DNA of 64,000 nucleotides. It comes from Prevotella sp. oral taxon 376. Lineage in GTDB: Bacteria > Bacteroidota > Bacteroidia > Bacteroidales > Bacteroidaceae. The DNA is taken from positions 1 through 64,000 of the forward strand of contig NZ_PYXG01000003.1 in the NCBI RefSeq assembly GCF_003043945.1. The letters run 5' to 3'. This document shows, one piece after another, positions 43,301-53,505 of this stretch. Numbering within the stretch: position 1 is the first letter of the stretch; every line of letters starts with the position of its first letter. A model generated the notes under the pieces. The model did not search any database. It worked only from the letters and a program-made list of their open reading frames with translations, and had not been told where the DNA came from. The position numbers and the translations under genes are program-made.

Positions 43301-43665
43301 AGAGATTGCACTTTATTAATTATAAGTTAGACATTGATAAATAATAATATTCACAGTTATTTGAGTTTGCCGAAAGCCCATTCGTCCCCTCTATGGGGAA
43401 GTTAATCGGCGGCATCTTGACAGTTTGTTTTGCATTTTTGATATAATCGGTTATAAATTTATTAATATTTTTTAGGGCATGCAAAGTTTTTAAAGAGATA
43501 AAGCTGGGTGAATCGGGAAGAAGTAAGTGCTTGGCACGATACTTCTCTATTCCGTCATCTTTAATTCAGCTCAATTGATGTTCTGGTATGTGCCGGCCGA
43601 CTGTTATGCGCCATTTCCTTTTCTCAAGCCCTCGATGAGGTGAAGGGTCGGTAGTCCTCCGGAAA
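43301..43665. other. Upstream region of PUL A
   Basis: No gene is supported. TAAGTTAGACATT (43323-43335) just upstream of the SusC start is shared exactly with the leader of the other SusC (52185-52197). CCCC-TCTAT-GGGG near 43387 is a small hairpin. No consensus promoter stands out. The palindromic array at 43666-43753 closes the region. Confidence 0.45.
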
Positions 43666-43753
43666 ATTACCAGTAAGTGCTAACCTCGTTACCAACGGCT
43701 GGTAATATCGTTACAAACAGCTGGTAATGCTGTTACAAGCCGTTTGTAATCTC
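43666..43753. repeat. 22-bp palindromic array, subfamily 2
   Basis: Three clear units at 43688-43709, 43710-43731 and 43732-43753, plus a degenerate one at 43666-43687, all with an exact 22-bp period. Each clear unit has the near-palindrome GTTAC-C/A-A...GTAAT (for example TTACAAACAGCTGGTAA). It lies between the upstream PUL's last gene and PUL A. Confidence 0.78.
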
Positions 43754-43849
43754 ATAGGAGGTTGTCAGGTACATGGTCGGCATGGATAAGTTATCTGTAA
43801 AATCATCAAAACCAATATTGTTGTTAGAGTGTTCATCTGTACCTTTTTG

Positions 43850-44875
43850 CTATTGTACGGCAATGTTGAAGCCGCTCAATGAGCAGTATCTCTTGCCCCA
43901 ACTGTAGCTCAGGTATTGCCAGTAATCGGAGTCTTGGTCAAGGTCGATGCTGATTTTTACATAGCGGGCCTGCATGGCAGCATAGAGCACATACCACTCG
44001 GCGTAGCTCCATCCTTCCTGAATGGAGAATGTCTTATGGTCGGCAGTATATCCCAAGGTCGTCCACGAGGCGTTGTCGGTACTGATTTCAACATTGGCTC
44101 CTTTCATCAATCCGCTCGATGCGAGGAATCCCGTTATGTTTTGTGTCTTGCCGAGGTCGATAACGCATTGTGCGGTTTCGGCCTTCTCCTTAAACGCGAA
44201 ATAACGGCTCCAGCTGTTGGATGCGAAGAGATTCGTGAATGTACTTTCATCAAAGTTCTTGGACGAGACCAGTTTCCACTCATCTTGTGCCAAAGATAGG
44301 TTATAGGCTGATCCTGGCAAGGCTGTTGCGCCATCGTTGATGCTGCTTTCGGAATAGCGCAGGCACACATAGACTACTGCGGCATCGGAGCTGGGTTGCA
44401 TGCCGCCGTCAGCCGATTTGATGACTATCGGGGCTAGGTAACCATTGGCATCGTTGAGATGGGCGGCCTCTGCCTTGTTGACCGTTACGCTGATGGTGTC
44501 GACGGATGCCATTTCTCCTCTCTTGATTGTCGCGGTGGTGGAACTCAATTCGAGGGCGCCCTCCGGCATCGGCAGATAGGTTGTTCCCTTAGACTTGTTA
44601 TAGCTGTCCACCAGACTATTGTCGAAGCCAAGCGTAATCCTGGTATCTGAAGTTGCCGCTACCGTCGATTTAATGATGATCTGATTCGTCAGGCTCGTTA
44701 CGATGCCTACGGGAGTGCTGACAATCATGCCGTCGGTAGTGGTCCTTGCCTTTGCGAAATAGGCACGCGTATACGGGTAGCTGTCTACATCGTAATCTTT
44801 GTCGCTACTACAGCTGGTCAAGGCAGTTCCGAAGAACAGCGCTCCTCCAAGCAATAATATGTTCATTAATTTCAT
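43850..44875 (-). CDS. DUF1735 / F5/8 type C glycan-binding lipoprotein (PUL B)
   Basis: 341 residues from the ATG at 44875. Lipobox L-T-S-C. One DUF1735-like domain (L-V-D-S-Y-N-K-S-K-G-T-T-Y-L-P-M-P) and a C-terminal discoidin domain (C-V-I-D-L-G-K-T-Q-N-I-T-G-F, then A-R-Y-V-K-I-S-I). It is shorter than its paralogue at 34771 by one DUF1735 repeat. Last gene of PUL B and likely a surface glycan binder. Confidence 0.85.
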   Translation of the reverse strand: MKLMNILLLGGALFFGTALTSCSSDKDYDVDSYPYTRAYFAKARTTTDGMIVSTPVGIVTSLTNQIIIKSTVAATSDTRITLGFDNSLVDSYNKSKGTTYLPMPEGALELSSTTATIKRGEMASVDTISVTVNKAEAAHLNDANGYLAPIVIKSADGGMQPSSDAAVVYVCLRYSESSINDGATALPGSAYNLSLAQDEWKLVSSKNFDESTFTNLFASNSWSRYFAFKEKAETAQCVIDLGKTQNITGFLASSGLMKGANVEISTDNASWTTLGYTADHKTFSIQEGWSYAEWYVLYAAMQARYVKISIDLDQDSDYWQYLSYSWGKRYCSLSGFNIAVQ

Positions 44876-44909
44876 CTTATTCAAAATTTATGGTTTTGTG
44901 GGTTTTGAA

Positions 44910-46115
44910 TTAGAACGGACATTTCTGGTTCTCCAGCCAGTAAATGTTGCCCTTTGGATGGGCATTATGCCCATGGCCGGTCTCGTCGAGCACGCTGCCG
45001 TCGTCTTGAAGCTGCCCGTTGAAGCGCCAGTAGGCGAGCAATCCTTCCGTTGTGGGATCTACATAGCACATTCCTTCCTCGAGCTGAGACTGCGAGCGGG
45101 CAACATTCCAGAGCCGCACTTCGCTCAGGCAGCCTTTGAAGGTCCAGTGGTTGCCATAACTGCGTCCGATGGCGAAGGTGTCGTCCCACCCATGGCCTCC
45201 GTATGACATTGCCAGATTAATCTGGCCTCCTGTTGTGCTTTTCTCTATCTCGAGATTTCCGTTCAGATAGAATCTTACGGTGGAACCATCGTAGACAACA
45301 GCCACATGGTACCAGTTATCGTTCTCGAATGTCTCCTCGAAAGTCGACTCATAGTGTGGCTTGTTGTCGGGATGATAATTGGTGCCGATAGAAACTTTGG
45401 CAAAGTTCAATTTGTTGGAGGGAATGTTAGAGCCGTCGCCGAATCGAAGCAAGAGGCTTTCGTGGCTGCCCATGATGGGATTGATAAGGCTTTCCGCAAT
45501 CTGAGAAGAGAGGTTGGACGGTCGCACCTTACATTCCAGTGTCATCTGGTTCATGGCGTATATCGGGCTTTCCGTGGCGTTTTTACCTGCGAATGTGGGA
45601 ATCTCAAAAGAGGCCCCACCTCTCATCTGTACCACCTTGGAAGTGATGACCTTCGTGAACATGATGTAAGCAGTGCATGAAGACTGGAGAATTCCAAGGC
45701 CGCCATTCACGCTCTTGATGGTTACGGGCAGGCAGTAGGAAACCCCATCTTTGAGTTTATTGCCGTCGGCAGTAAGCTCTAAAGCGGATGAGACCGACTT
45801 TCCCGGAGAGATGGTAACGGTAGTGCCACCGACGGAGTAGGCGTCTGAGGCGGGTAGCTGATAGTTACGCTCCATGTTTTTGTTATAGGCATCAAGCAAT
45901 TCTGGCGCCGGAGCTATTTCTATCTGCACGGGTTCAGTGGCCTTTGCGCTTGAAGAAACGGTGATGCCCATGCTGGAGGTGCCGTCAATGGCGAAGCGTA
46001 TTGTATTTAAGCCCAGTGTCCCTGTAATGAAGACGGAGTCTCCGAAGTCTGGTGCTTCCTTGCAGCCCGAAAGGGCAAGGATGAGAGACAATGATAGAAA
46101 CAGGTATTTTTTCAT
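44910..46115 (-). CDS. DUF1735 / LamG glycan-binding lipoprotein (PUL B)
   Basis: 401 residues. Signal peptide and lipobox A-L-S-G-C. DUF1735-like N-terminal part (E-L-L-D-A-Y-N-K-N-M-E-R-N-Y), then a LamG-type domain (W-Y-H-V-A-V-V-Y-D-G-S-T-V-R-F-Y-L-N-G, G-C-L-S-E-V-R-L-W-N-V-A-R-S). It has the same ending W-L-E-N-Q-K-C-P-F pattern as the paralogue's H-N-H-K-C-P-Y. Surface binding role inferred from the operon. Confidence 0.87.
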   Translation of the reverse strand: MKKYLFLSLSLILALSGCKEAPDFGDSVFITGTLGLNTIRFAIDGTSSMGITVSSSAKATEPVQIEIAPAPELLDAYNKNMERNYQLPASDAYSVGGTTVTISPGKSVSSALELTADGNKLKDGVSYCLPVTIKSVNGGLGILQSSCTAYIMFTKVITSKVVQMRGGASFEIPTFAGKNATESPIYAMNQMTLECKVRPSNLSSQIAESLINPIMGSHESLLLRFGDGSNIPSNKLNFAKVSIGTNYHPDNKPHYESTFEETFENDNWYHVAVVYDGSTVRFYLNGNLEIEKSTTGGQINLAMSYGGHGWDDTFAIGRSYGNHWTFKGCLSEVRLWNVARSQSQLEEGMCYVDPTTEGLLAYWRFNGQLQDDGSVLDETGHGHNAHPKGNIYWLENQKCPF

Positions 46116-46136
46116 TTTGGGGTTTCCTTTCTTTTA

Positions 46137-47141
46137 TTAATGAACTGCAGGATTCTGAATTTGAATACACTCGCGGAAGCGTTTGTAAGGCTCGGGATTA
46201 TACTCATGAATGAAGTAGTCTCGTTGGCCATAGAAAGCGCCGAAGCCTCCCTTGTGGCCGGTGGCGGGTTCCCATCTTGCCTGATTATACAGCTGGGTGC
46301 CATCCGTATTCCAGTTGTCGCCCCAGTTTACGCAGAACACCTGTTTTTCGACAGGACAGCCGGAACGGGCATAGGGTGTGCTGACGCCATAGTTCTGAAT
46401 AAACCAGTAGTCGCAGTATTCTTGTACGGATTCCTCAAAATTTCCGTCTACGCAGAGTAGCTTATCAACATCATTATGCTCAGTGCCAAACCGTTCTTGA
46501 ATGACTTTTAAGCGTTCTTCCTTGGTCTGATAAGGGTTCGGCCCCATATATTCCCCTAACTTCTTGATGAAGCGTTGCATATTGGCTCCCGTCAGCATGT
46601 CGCCCTCGGGCTCATAGTCTGCATCGAAGCCGTCGAGATCGTTTTCAAAAATTTGGTCTACATAGTAGAGTGCATACATATCGATGGCCTTGTTTATCAG
46701 CGTATCACGCATAGGGTCGCCAGGTTCGTATTTGTAAGCTTTATTCAATACTTGTTTGAAGTCGTGGATGTCATCCTCTGCGCCGAGACGGACGATAGCC
46801 ACATAGAGCATCTTGGTGCCTTTCACCTTCTGGGTAAAGCGCAGGTCTTCCCAAAGTTGAGTATTTTCTTTAGGAGGAATACCACCACCCCAGATGGAAC
46901 AGATATCCAGACTGTCTGGCAGACCATTGAATCGTACGGCCATCGAGTTCTGTGCGCTCCATTGGGCAAACCACATGAAAGAAATGGCATGGTCGCTTTT
47001 CTTGTAATCGCGCAAGTTTTGGTAATAAAGGTCGCTGAAGGTTTTCGGATTTTGGATGGACTCAGTTTCCTGGTCGGTATCGCAGGCGGCCATGAAGGTT
47101 CCTAACAGGACAAAAGCGAATAGACATTTAATTGCTTTCAT
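46137..47141 (-). CDS. GH18 endo-beta-N-acetylglucosaminidase lipoprotein (PUL B)
   Basis: 334 residues from the ATG at 47141; a longer frame has no signal peptide and overlaps SusD. Lipobox M-A-A-C (Cys20). Catalytic motif D-G-F-D-A-D-Y-E at 170-177 is intact, with Glu177 the acid. The C-terminus keeps E-P-A-T-G-H-K-G-G-F-G-A-F-Y, shared with the PUL A enzyme. N-glycan core cleavage is inferred from family members in similar loci. Confidence 0.88.
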   Translation of the reverse strand: MKAIKCLFAFVLLGTFMAACDTDQETESIQNPKTFSDLYYQNLRDYKKSDHAISFMWFAQWSAQNSMAVRFNGLPDSLDICSIWGGGIPPKENTQLWEDLRFTQKVKGTKMLYVAIVRLGAEDDIHDFKQVLNKAYKYEPGDPMRDTLINKAIDMYALYYVDQIFENDLDGFDADYEPEGDMLTGANMQRFIKKLGEYMGPNPYQTKEERLKVIQERFGTEHNDVDKLLCVDGNFEESVQEYCDYWFIQNYGVSTPYARSGCPVEKQVFCVNWGDNWNTDGTQLYNQARWEPATGHKGGFGAFYGQRDYFIHEYNPEPYKRFRECIQIQNPAVH

Positions 47142-47172
47142 TTTATGCTGTATGTTTTTAGTTGTTGCGAAT

Positions 47173-48765
47173 TTATCTCTTGACATCCCACCAGAGACGG
47201 GTGCCGGCAGTATCGCCACCTCCAAGCAGACTGGCTGCGGCATTGGTGTTCTCGCTGTTGTTGGAGTATTCCGTCGTTGGGAACTTCAACCGGCTGATCA
47301 TCTCATTGCTTGAAACCTCTGACTGATAGTTATAAGACGATATACGGACCCATCCCGGATAGCCGCTACGCCGCATCTCGCTCCAAGCCTCCTGACCGTC
47401 AGGATAGAGGGCTATCCATTTCTGAATCATGATACGCTCAAGGTTTGTGTCCATACTCGCATGGGAATCCCAAGCGACGGGCAGCATGGAAAGCATGCCA
47501 CTTACATCTGTAGATCGGTTGTTGGTCGGGTCTACATAGTTGCCTTTGGGCAGGTTTTCTGTATTGGTGATATATGAATCTGCACCAGAGACCTTAGCAG
47601 AAGCAAAAGATGTTCGAATGCCCGTTTCATAGTAGCTTTGTGCTGTTTCTGTACCGATATTCCATCGCAGTTTAGCTTCTGCCATGAGAAAATAAGCCTC
47701 CGCGGCATGCATCCAGTTCATATCTGAATTCTGAAGGAAGTTCGGTCGGGAAGTTACATCCTTATAACTGTCTTTGTTCGGCCTGGCCATGCCGTTTCTT
47801 GCGCCGCGATAGTCGCCGTTTTTGGCAGTAGGCTGAAAATAAGAGGAGATACGCGGGTCGCTATAGCCGTTCAGGTAGCAGTCCATGGTAGCGCTCATGT
47901 GCTCATCATCCCAGCTTGTGCCGATTTCCCAAAGAGGATGTCGGAAAGTAAGCGATGTGCTCTGGTGAAGGATGGCATCATCAGTAGCGACAGCCATCAG
48001 GCCATAGTCGTTGTTGATGGCTGCGGAGGCTTCGGTCTTTGCTTTGCTTTCGTCTACATTTGAGATGCGCATTGCAAGGCGCAATCTGAGTGTGTTGGCA
48101 AACTTAATCCATTTGGAAACATTACCGGAATATACATTGTCGTAGTCGGCGAGATAGGCGCTGGAATTGGTACTGGCATATTCAGTCAAGACTCTGATGG
48201 CTTCGCCAAGTTCTTCGAAGAATTTATAGTAAACATCTTTCTGGCTATCATAAGGGATCTTAACCGCCGTGCCGAACTTGCTATATGGAATGGGGCCATA
48301 CATATCGGTGATGCGATGCATGCCGAAGACCTTGACAATGGTTGCCATGGCACGGGCAGGAGAAGTAGCGTCGGTAGCGTCATAGATGGATTTCCATGGC
48401 TGCATGATTTTCTCGTATGCATCGTTGAAAGGTGCATTATACCATCCTTGGTAGAGGGCATAATGGTCATTGTTATAAGTGGTATAGCCCCAAGTGGTGA
48501 TAGTGGCAAAATAACTGGCGAAGAGGTCGCCCTCTAAAGCCTCGGTGATTTGATATTCACCGCCAAGGTCTTTGCCGACGATGAACACGCCTCTTTCCAT
48601 CTGTGAGAAGTAGGCACCCGTGTTCAGGTTGTCTTGCTTCATTTCGTCTTCGGTTGCCTCATCTGGGTTTATATTCCACTTCTCGAAGTTACCTGTACAA
48701 GAGCATAACAGGCTTCCTATCAGCAGACCGTTGAAAATCATCATGTATTTTGAAATCTTTTTCAT
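47173..48765 (-). CDS. SusD-like glycan-binding lipoprotein (PUL B)
   Basis: 530 residues, the same length as the PUL A SusD. Lipobox L-C-S-C, then T-G-N-F-E-K-W-N-I-N-P. The C-terminal Q-K-W-I-A-L-Y-P-D-G-Q-E-A-W-S-E-M-R-R-S-G-Y-P-G motif is conserved. It would sit on the SusC barrel, whose gene upstream is disrupted at the 3' end by a duplication. Confidence 0.92.
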   Translation of the reverse strand: MKKISKYMMIFNGLLIGSLLCSCTGNFEKWNINPDEATEDEMKQDNLNTGAYFSQMERGVFIVGKDLGGEYQITEALEGDLFASYFATITTWGYTTYNNDHYALYQGWYNAPFNDAYEKIMQPWKSIYDATDATSPARAMATIVKVFGMHRITDMYGPIPYSKFGTAVKIPYDSQKDVYYKFFEELGEAIRVLTEYASTNSSAYLADYDNVYSGNVSKWIKFANTLRLRLAMRISNVDESKAKTEASAAINNDYGLMAVATDDAILHQSTSLTFRHPLWEIGTSWDDEHMSATMDCYLNGYSDPRISSYFQPTAKNGDYRGARNGMARPNKDSYKDVTSRPNFLQNSDMNWMHAAEAYFLMAEAKLRWNIGTETAQSYYETGIRTSFASAKVSGADSYITNTENLPKGNYVDPTNNRSTDVSGMLSMLPVAWDSHASMDTNLERIMIQKWIALYPDGQEAWSEMRRSGYPGWVRISSYNYQSEVSSNEMISRLKFPTTEYSNNSENTNAAASLLGGGDTAGTRLWWDVKR

Positions 48766-48778
48766 TTTTCTTCAATCA

Positions 48779-51700
48779 TTAGAAATTTACTCTTGCAGAA
48801 AAACCAATGTTGCGCATGCTTGGCAACATGAAGTAGTCCATGCCTGCAAAACCAGTAGCCGTACTTGCCGTAAGTTCCGGATCGAAGGGAGCCTTGCAAT
48901 AGAACATCAGTAGATTGCGGCCGGTGAAGGCAATATGTAGGCCTTTGACCCAAGGCACAACTTTTGCAATGGGGACATCATAGCTAAGAGAGAGTTCAGC
49001 AAGTCGTACATTAGTGGCACTGTATACATACATGGATCCTGCACCTGTACCTACCGGGGACATCATAGCTAAGAGAGAGTTCAGCAAGTCGTACATTAGT
49101 GGCACTGTATACATACATGGATCCTGCACCTGTACCTACCGTCTGATAATATTTCTGAACGGCAGGAATACGGGCTCCATTTATCATGACCCCACCGGCG
49201 TCGCGGTCATTGGCAGTGCGCTTGGAAACACCATAGGCATCCATCAGTCCCTGTGTGAGGGATACGACCTTCCCGCCTACACGGGCATTGATGAGAAAGC
49301 CGAGAGTGAGTCTTTTCCAGCTAAAGCTGTTGCGCCAGCCCATATTGTAGAGAGGCTGGGAATTTCCGGCATAGATATAGCCGTCGCCATAAGGTCCGGC
49401 ATTCTTGTCTACCATGACCTCATTGGTTTGATAGTCAACATAGATAAAGCCTTTGGCATCGGTCGTGAGAGCTGTTACATAGAGATCGCCCATTGAACCG
49501 CCTTCCGTAATCATCGTTTTTACATTGCCCAGTCTTACAAGGTCGAGATGGTCTTGCGAAACAGTCAGGCCGTTGGCCAATCTGGTCGGAGCAAGGAGTT
49601 TAACCACTTTGTTGCGGTTGAGCGAATAGGTGAATGTGGTATTCCAGACTACAGGACCAAGGGGCTGGTTTAGGTTTAGGCTGATTTCGATACCCTTATT
49701 GTCTATTTGACCGCCATTGATATAGATAGAGTTATAACTTGATGAACTTGACAATGTGGGGTTGAAGAGTTGATTGTAGGTGGAAGTCTTGTAGAGAGAT
49801 ACATTCAATTCCAGTTTGTTGCCCCAGAAATGGGATTCCAAGCCTATTTCCCATGCCTTCGTGCGCTCTGGCTTGATATCGTTGTTGGGATATGTAGTAG
49901 AGGTCTGTGGCGTCCCAGATTCCAAAGGATAGGTCTGATAGGGAACATAGCGGCGAGGAGCATTACCAACCTCACTGTAAGAACCACGGAACTTCAGAAA
50001 CGAGAGGAAGTAGCTTTTGATGGTCGGAAATAAATCTGTCATGATGGCAGTAAGCCCTACAGAGGGATAGGCCACAGCCTTGGAGTCGGTGCCTGCCAGA
50101 GCGGAAGCCCAGTCGATGCGTCCTGTTATATCCAGATAGAACTTACTTTTCCAGCCAAGTTGCGCGGTAGCGAAAAGCGATTGAATCTGGTCGTGGTAGC
50201 GATTTTCGTCTGGTTTCAAACTCGGTACATTCAAGTTGTCGTAGGAGAACTTGTTGGCTACGGAGTTCAGGTTGCCTCCGAGGGAGAAGTATTTGTAATT
50301 AACATCCTGGATGCTTGTGCCAGCGGTAGCAATGAATGAGAAGTCGCCGAAGTATTTGTCGATATTCAACATGATATCTCCGTAAAGTTGGCGGGTCGTT
50401 TCGTCGTTTTTCTCGTAGAACCCATACTTTTCCGCGAAGACACCGTCGGTAGAGGCACTGTACATTTTCTCGTATAGACCTGAGGTGTAGTCCATCTTTG
50501 CACGGGCACCAATCTTAACACCTTTGGTTATCTCGTATGTGAGACCGCCGCTTACCATGAAGCGATTCTTGTGATTAGTCAGATTGTCGCGATTTGTAAT
50601 CCAATAAGGATTCTGCATGCCGAGAGCCTGGTTTCCCCAGGGCCAATACTGTGTCTTGAAGCCGCGGCTTTCGTCATACATCTCATAAAGCTGGTAGGTA
50701 TCGAGGCTGTAACTTGGGGAAAGCAGGTAGACAGGAACTATCGGATTCATATATTGTCCTTCTGAAACCATGTTGTTCTCCTTTATATTCATATACATTG
50801 CACTCAGGTCAAGGTGCAGTTTGTCGTTGAACATGCTCGCATTGTTACGGATGGCGAAGTTGTAACGGTCGAAAGTGTTGTTAAGGACGACTCCCTCTGC
50901 ATTCGTAGAACCTAGTGAGATGAAAGTCTGATTCTTGTCCGTTCCGGTAGAAAGGGTTACGGAATTGCCCACATTGTAGCCCGTCTTATAGAAGTCGAGC
51001 GGATCATAGCCACTTGTCTTGGCCAGTTTTGGTCCCCAGCTTTGGAATTCCCCTGAGACAGCTCCGTATGTATTTTGGAACTCTGGGGTGATGAATGGTG
51101 TGAAAAAGCTTGTGTTGTTGGCATAGGTGATATTGGTACGCCCTTCCTCGCCGCGCCTCGTTTTAATCATGATGACGCCGTTTTGCGCTTCGCTGCCATA
51201 GAGGGCAGAGGCCGCGGCTCCGGAAAGCACCGATATGCTCTCAATGTCCTCAGGGTTAATCATGGAGATGCCGTCGCCAGATTGTCCCTGTCCGGAGAAG
51301 TAGTCAGAAGGTTGTGTAGTCTGGAGTGAAGGCATCGGGATACCGTCGATGACATAGAGGGCATTGTTATTGTTGCTGATAGACTTGGCTCCTCGCATGA
51401 CGACTTTGACACTGCCACCGATACCGGACGACGAAGAGTTGATTTGTACACCGGCGACTTTACCGGTCAAAGAGTTCATCAGGTTGGCGTCCTTGACGCC
51501 CGTGATCTCGCCTCCAACAATTTGTTGTACATTATACGACAGAGCCTTGGCTTCTTTCTGGATGCCAAGGGCAGTAACGACGACCTCGTTGAGTAGTTTC
51601 TCATCCTGGGCCATGTTGACCACGACACCATTCTGGGCATTTATCTCTTTTGTCGTGTAACCGACATAGGATACTTCGAGCCTGTTGCCTTCCAAGGCTG

Positions 51701-52166
51701 GAATGACAAAGTTGCCATCCATGTCGGTAACTGTAGCTTCGTTAGAGCCTTTCACCCTGACGGTGGCTCCTATTATCGGTTCCCCAGTATCGTCGAAGAC
51801 CTGTCCCCTTATGGTTCTTTTAGGCCCAGCCGTGTTTTGCTGTTGGGGAGAGGGCTTGGTACTGGTTTTGTGTATGATGATCATCCTGTTGTCAATCTCA
51901 TAGCTGAGGTTGTTTCCCAAAACCTGATTCAACACCTCGCGAACTGGAGTAGAGCGGAAGGTCGCAGTAACTTTCTGGTTTGCATTGACCTCATCCACTT
52001 TGTAGATGACAGACATCTTGGTTTGTCGTTCCACTTCTTTCAGGACATTCTTCAGGCTCTCATTGTTAAACTGCTTGGTAACAGTCTGGGCGTTTATCCC
52101 GAGTGATCCGAGAAACAGTGCAACGAAAAGAAAGGCTCTTAGCAATTTGCTTTGCTTTGCTTTCAT
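48779..52166 (-). pseudogene. SusC-like receptor with STN domain, broken by an 85-bp duplication (PUL B)
   Basis: The main frame (52166-49011) has a signal peptide, an STN domain (F-N-N-E-S-L-K-N-V-L-K-E-V, residues about 30-100), a carboxypeptidase-like domain, plug and most of the barrel. A perfect 85-bp tandem duplication (48971-49055 and 49056-49140) shifts the frame, ending the protein with 12 foreign residues. The true C-terminus, ending in A-R-V-N-F, remains in another frame to 48779. One copy removed restores a full-length receptor. The STN domain implies control through the nearby FecR and ECF sigma genes. Confidence 0.88.
48971..49140. repeat. Perfect 85-bp tandem duplication
   Basis: Bases 48971-49055 and 49056-49140 are identical. 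85 is not a multiple of three, so the second copy changes phase in the receptor gene. The copies show no divergence, so the event is recent or an assembly artefact. Confidence 0.95.
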
Positions 52167-52278
52167 TGTGTTTTACCGTTTGTTTAAGTTAGACATTTTA
52201 TGATTAGTAGTTCTTAATCTCTGTGGCACAGACCTTGGTTTTCATTATCCTACCCTGTTGCGGTCAAGGCCATCCGGA

Positions 52279-53247
52279 CTATTCTGTCATGTAGATATTC
52301 TTGCCGTTGCGCGTAATCTTCATGTTGGTGATGCGCTGGAGGGCATCGAGCACTTCGTCAATGGTTTCCTTGTTGCGGAGAGAGATGGAGAGTTTGGTAG
52401 TCTTCAGTTCGCTGGATAGGATATGGATTTTAACGGCATATTGCCTTGACAGAATCTTGACGAAATCTTCAAGGGTGATTTCGTCGAAGTCGGTCATGTT
52501 TCTTATCCATGCGTGTGCATCGTTGTTGAAGTTGGTTTTAGTAAGAGTGCCGGTAGCGGTGTTGAGAGTTACCATTTCTCCCGGCTGCATCATGAGTCGG
52601 TCTTCACCGGCATCAATCAATACGGCACCTTCCAACAGGGAGGTCTTGATAAACTGGTCGTCTTTGTAGGCGGAAACATCGAAGTGCGTACCTTTTACCA
52701 CCACATCATATCCATGAGTCTTTACCACGAACTGGGCACCGTTTTTCTTCTTGGCCACCTCAAAATATCCTTCACCTTCTAATTCTACTTCACGGTTCTT
52801 GTTGTCGAACTGTGAGGTGTATTTGAGGGTAGATCCAGCGTTGAGCCATATCTTCGAGCCGTCAGGCAGGGTGAGTTGTGTCTTGCTTCCCATAGGGGCT
52901 GTGAGGGCAAACTCATGTCCCGGAAGATTGTCTACAAGTTGCCAGGTAGAAAAGGCGGTAATCATGACCAAGGCCGTTACGGCCGCCGCGATGGCAATGC
53001 GGTGCCGCAAGGTCAAAACCACAACCGACTTGGCCTTTGCTTCGATCGTGTTTGAAGCAAAGTGTAGCCAAGCCCGTTCGGTTTCTGCATGAGCAGTTTG
53101 TTGCTCTTCCCACTCCGTTTCCCAACGATGGAAGAGAGCACGCTGGTCATCGCCTTGTCCTATAAATTCGAACAGGACATTTTCTTCATCTCGGGTTATC
53201 TTACCTTCAAAATAGCGGGTGGCCAGCTGTTTCGCATTCTTAAGCAT
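52279..53247 (-). CDS. FecR-family anti-sigma factor
   Basis: 322 residues. The cytoplasmic N-terminal part binds the ECF sigma factor; a single membrane segment (about 82-104, R-I-A-I-A-A-A-V-T-A-L-V) is followed by the periplasmic FecR domain (L-P-D-G-S-K-I-W-L-N-A-G-S-T-L-K-Y) and a C-terminal DUF4974 domain (V-D-F-x-K-I-L-S-R-Q-Y pattern), which contacts the STN domain of SusC. It lies just upstream of the STN-SusC gene on the same strand and probably senses that receptor. Confidence 0.9.
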   Translation of the reverse strand: MLKNAKQLATRYFEGKITRDEENVLFEFIGQGDDQRALFHRWETEWEEQQTAHAETERAWLHFASNTIEAKAKSVVVLTLRHRIAIAAAVTALVMITAFSTWQLVDNLPGHEFALTAPMGSKTQLTLPDGSKIWLNAGSTLKYTSQFDNKNREVELEGEGYFEVAKKKNGAQFVVKTHGYDVVVKGTHFDVSAYKDDQFIKTSLLEGAVLIDAGEDRLMMQPGEMVTLNTATGTLTKTNFNNDAHAWIRNMTDFDEITLEDFVKILSRQYAVKIHILSSELKTTKLSISLRNKETIDEVLDALQRITNMKITRNGKNIYMTE

Positions 53248-53418
53248 ACATTATATTCATGTTAAACTATTGATAAAACAACCGAACAAAGGAATACCCA
53301 CCTCTTCCTGAACTTTTTTTCTCTGTCATCTGGCGATAAAATAAAATCCCAGAAGAGGGAAGTGTAGTGAAAAGAGGAAAAAAATCCGGAAAAAGAAACG
53401 AATCTGCGAATTAATGCC

Positions 53419-53426
53419 TACCTTTG
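53419..53426 (+). promoter_or_regulatory. -7 box upstream of the PCMD gene
   Basis: TACCTTTG, 80 bases before the ATG at 53506. No TTTG is seen at the usual -33 distance. Nothing else is visible in the 53248-53505 divergent gap. Confidence 0.45.
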
Positions 53427-53505
53427 CAGAGGTTTCTTTAGACGAATTCTGGTGTCTCTTATGAAAAAGGGGGGATTACCACGAATTCCTTAAAGGTAGA
53501 TATTT

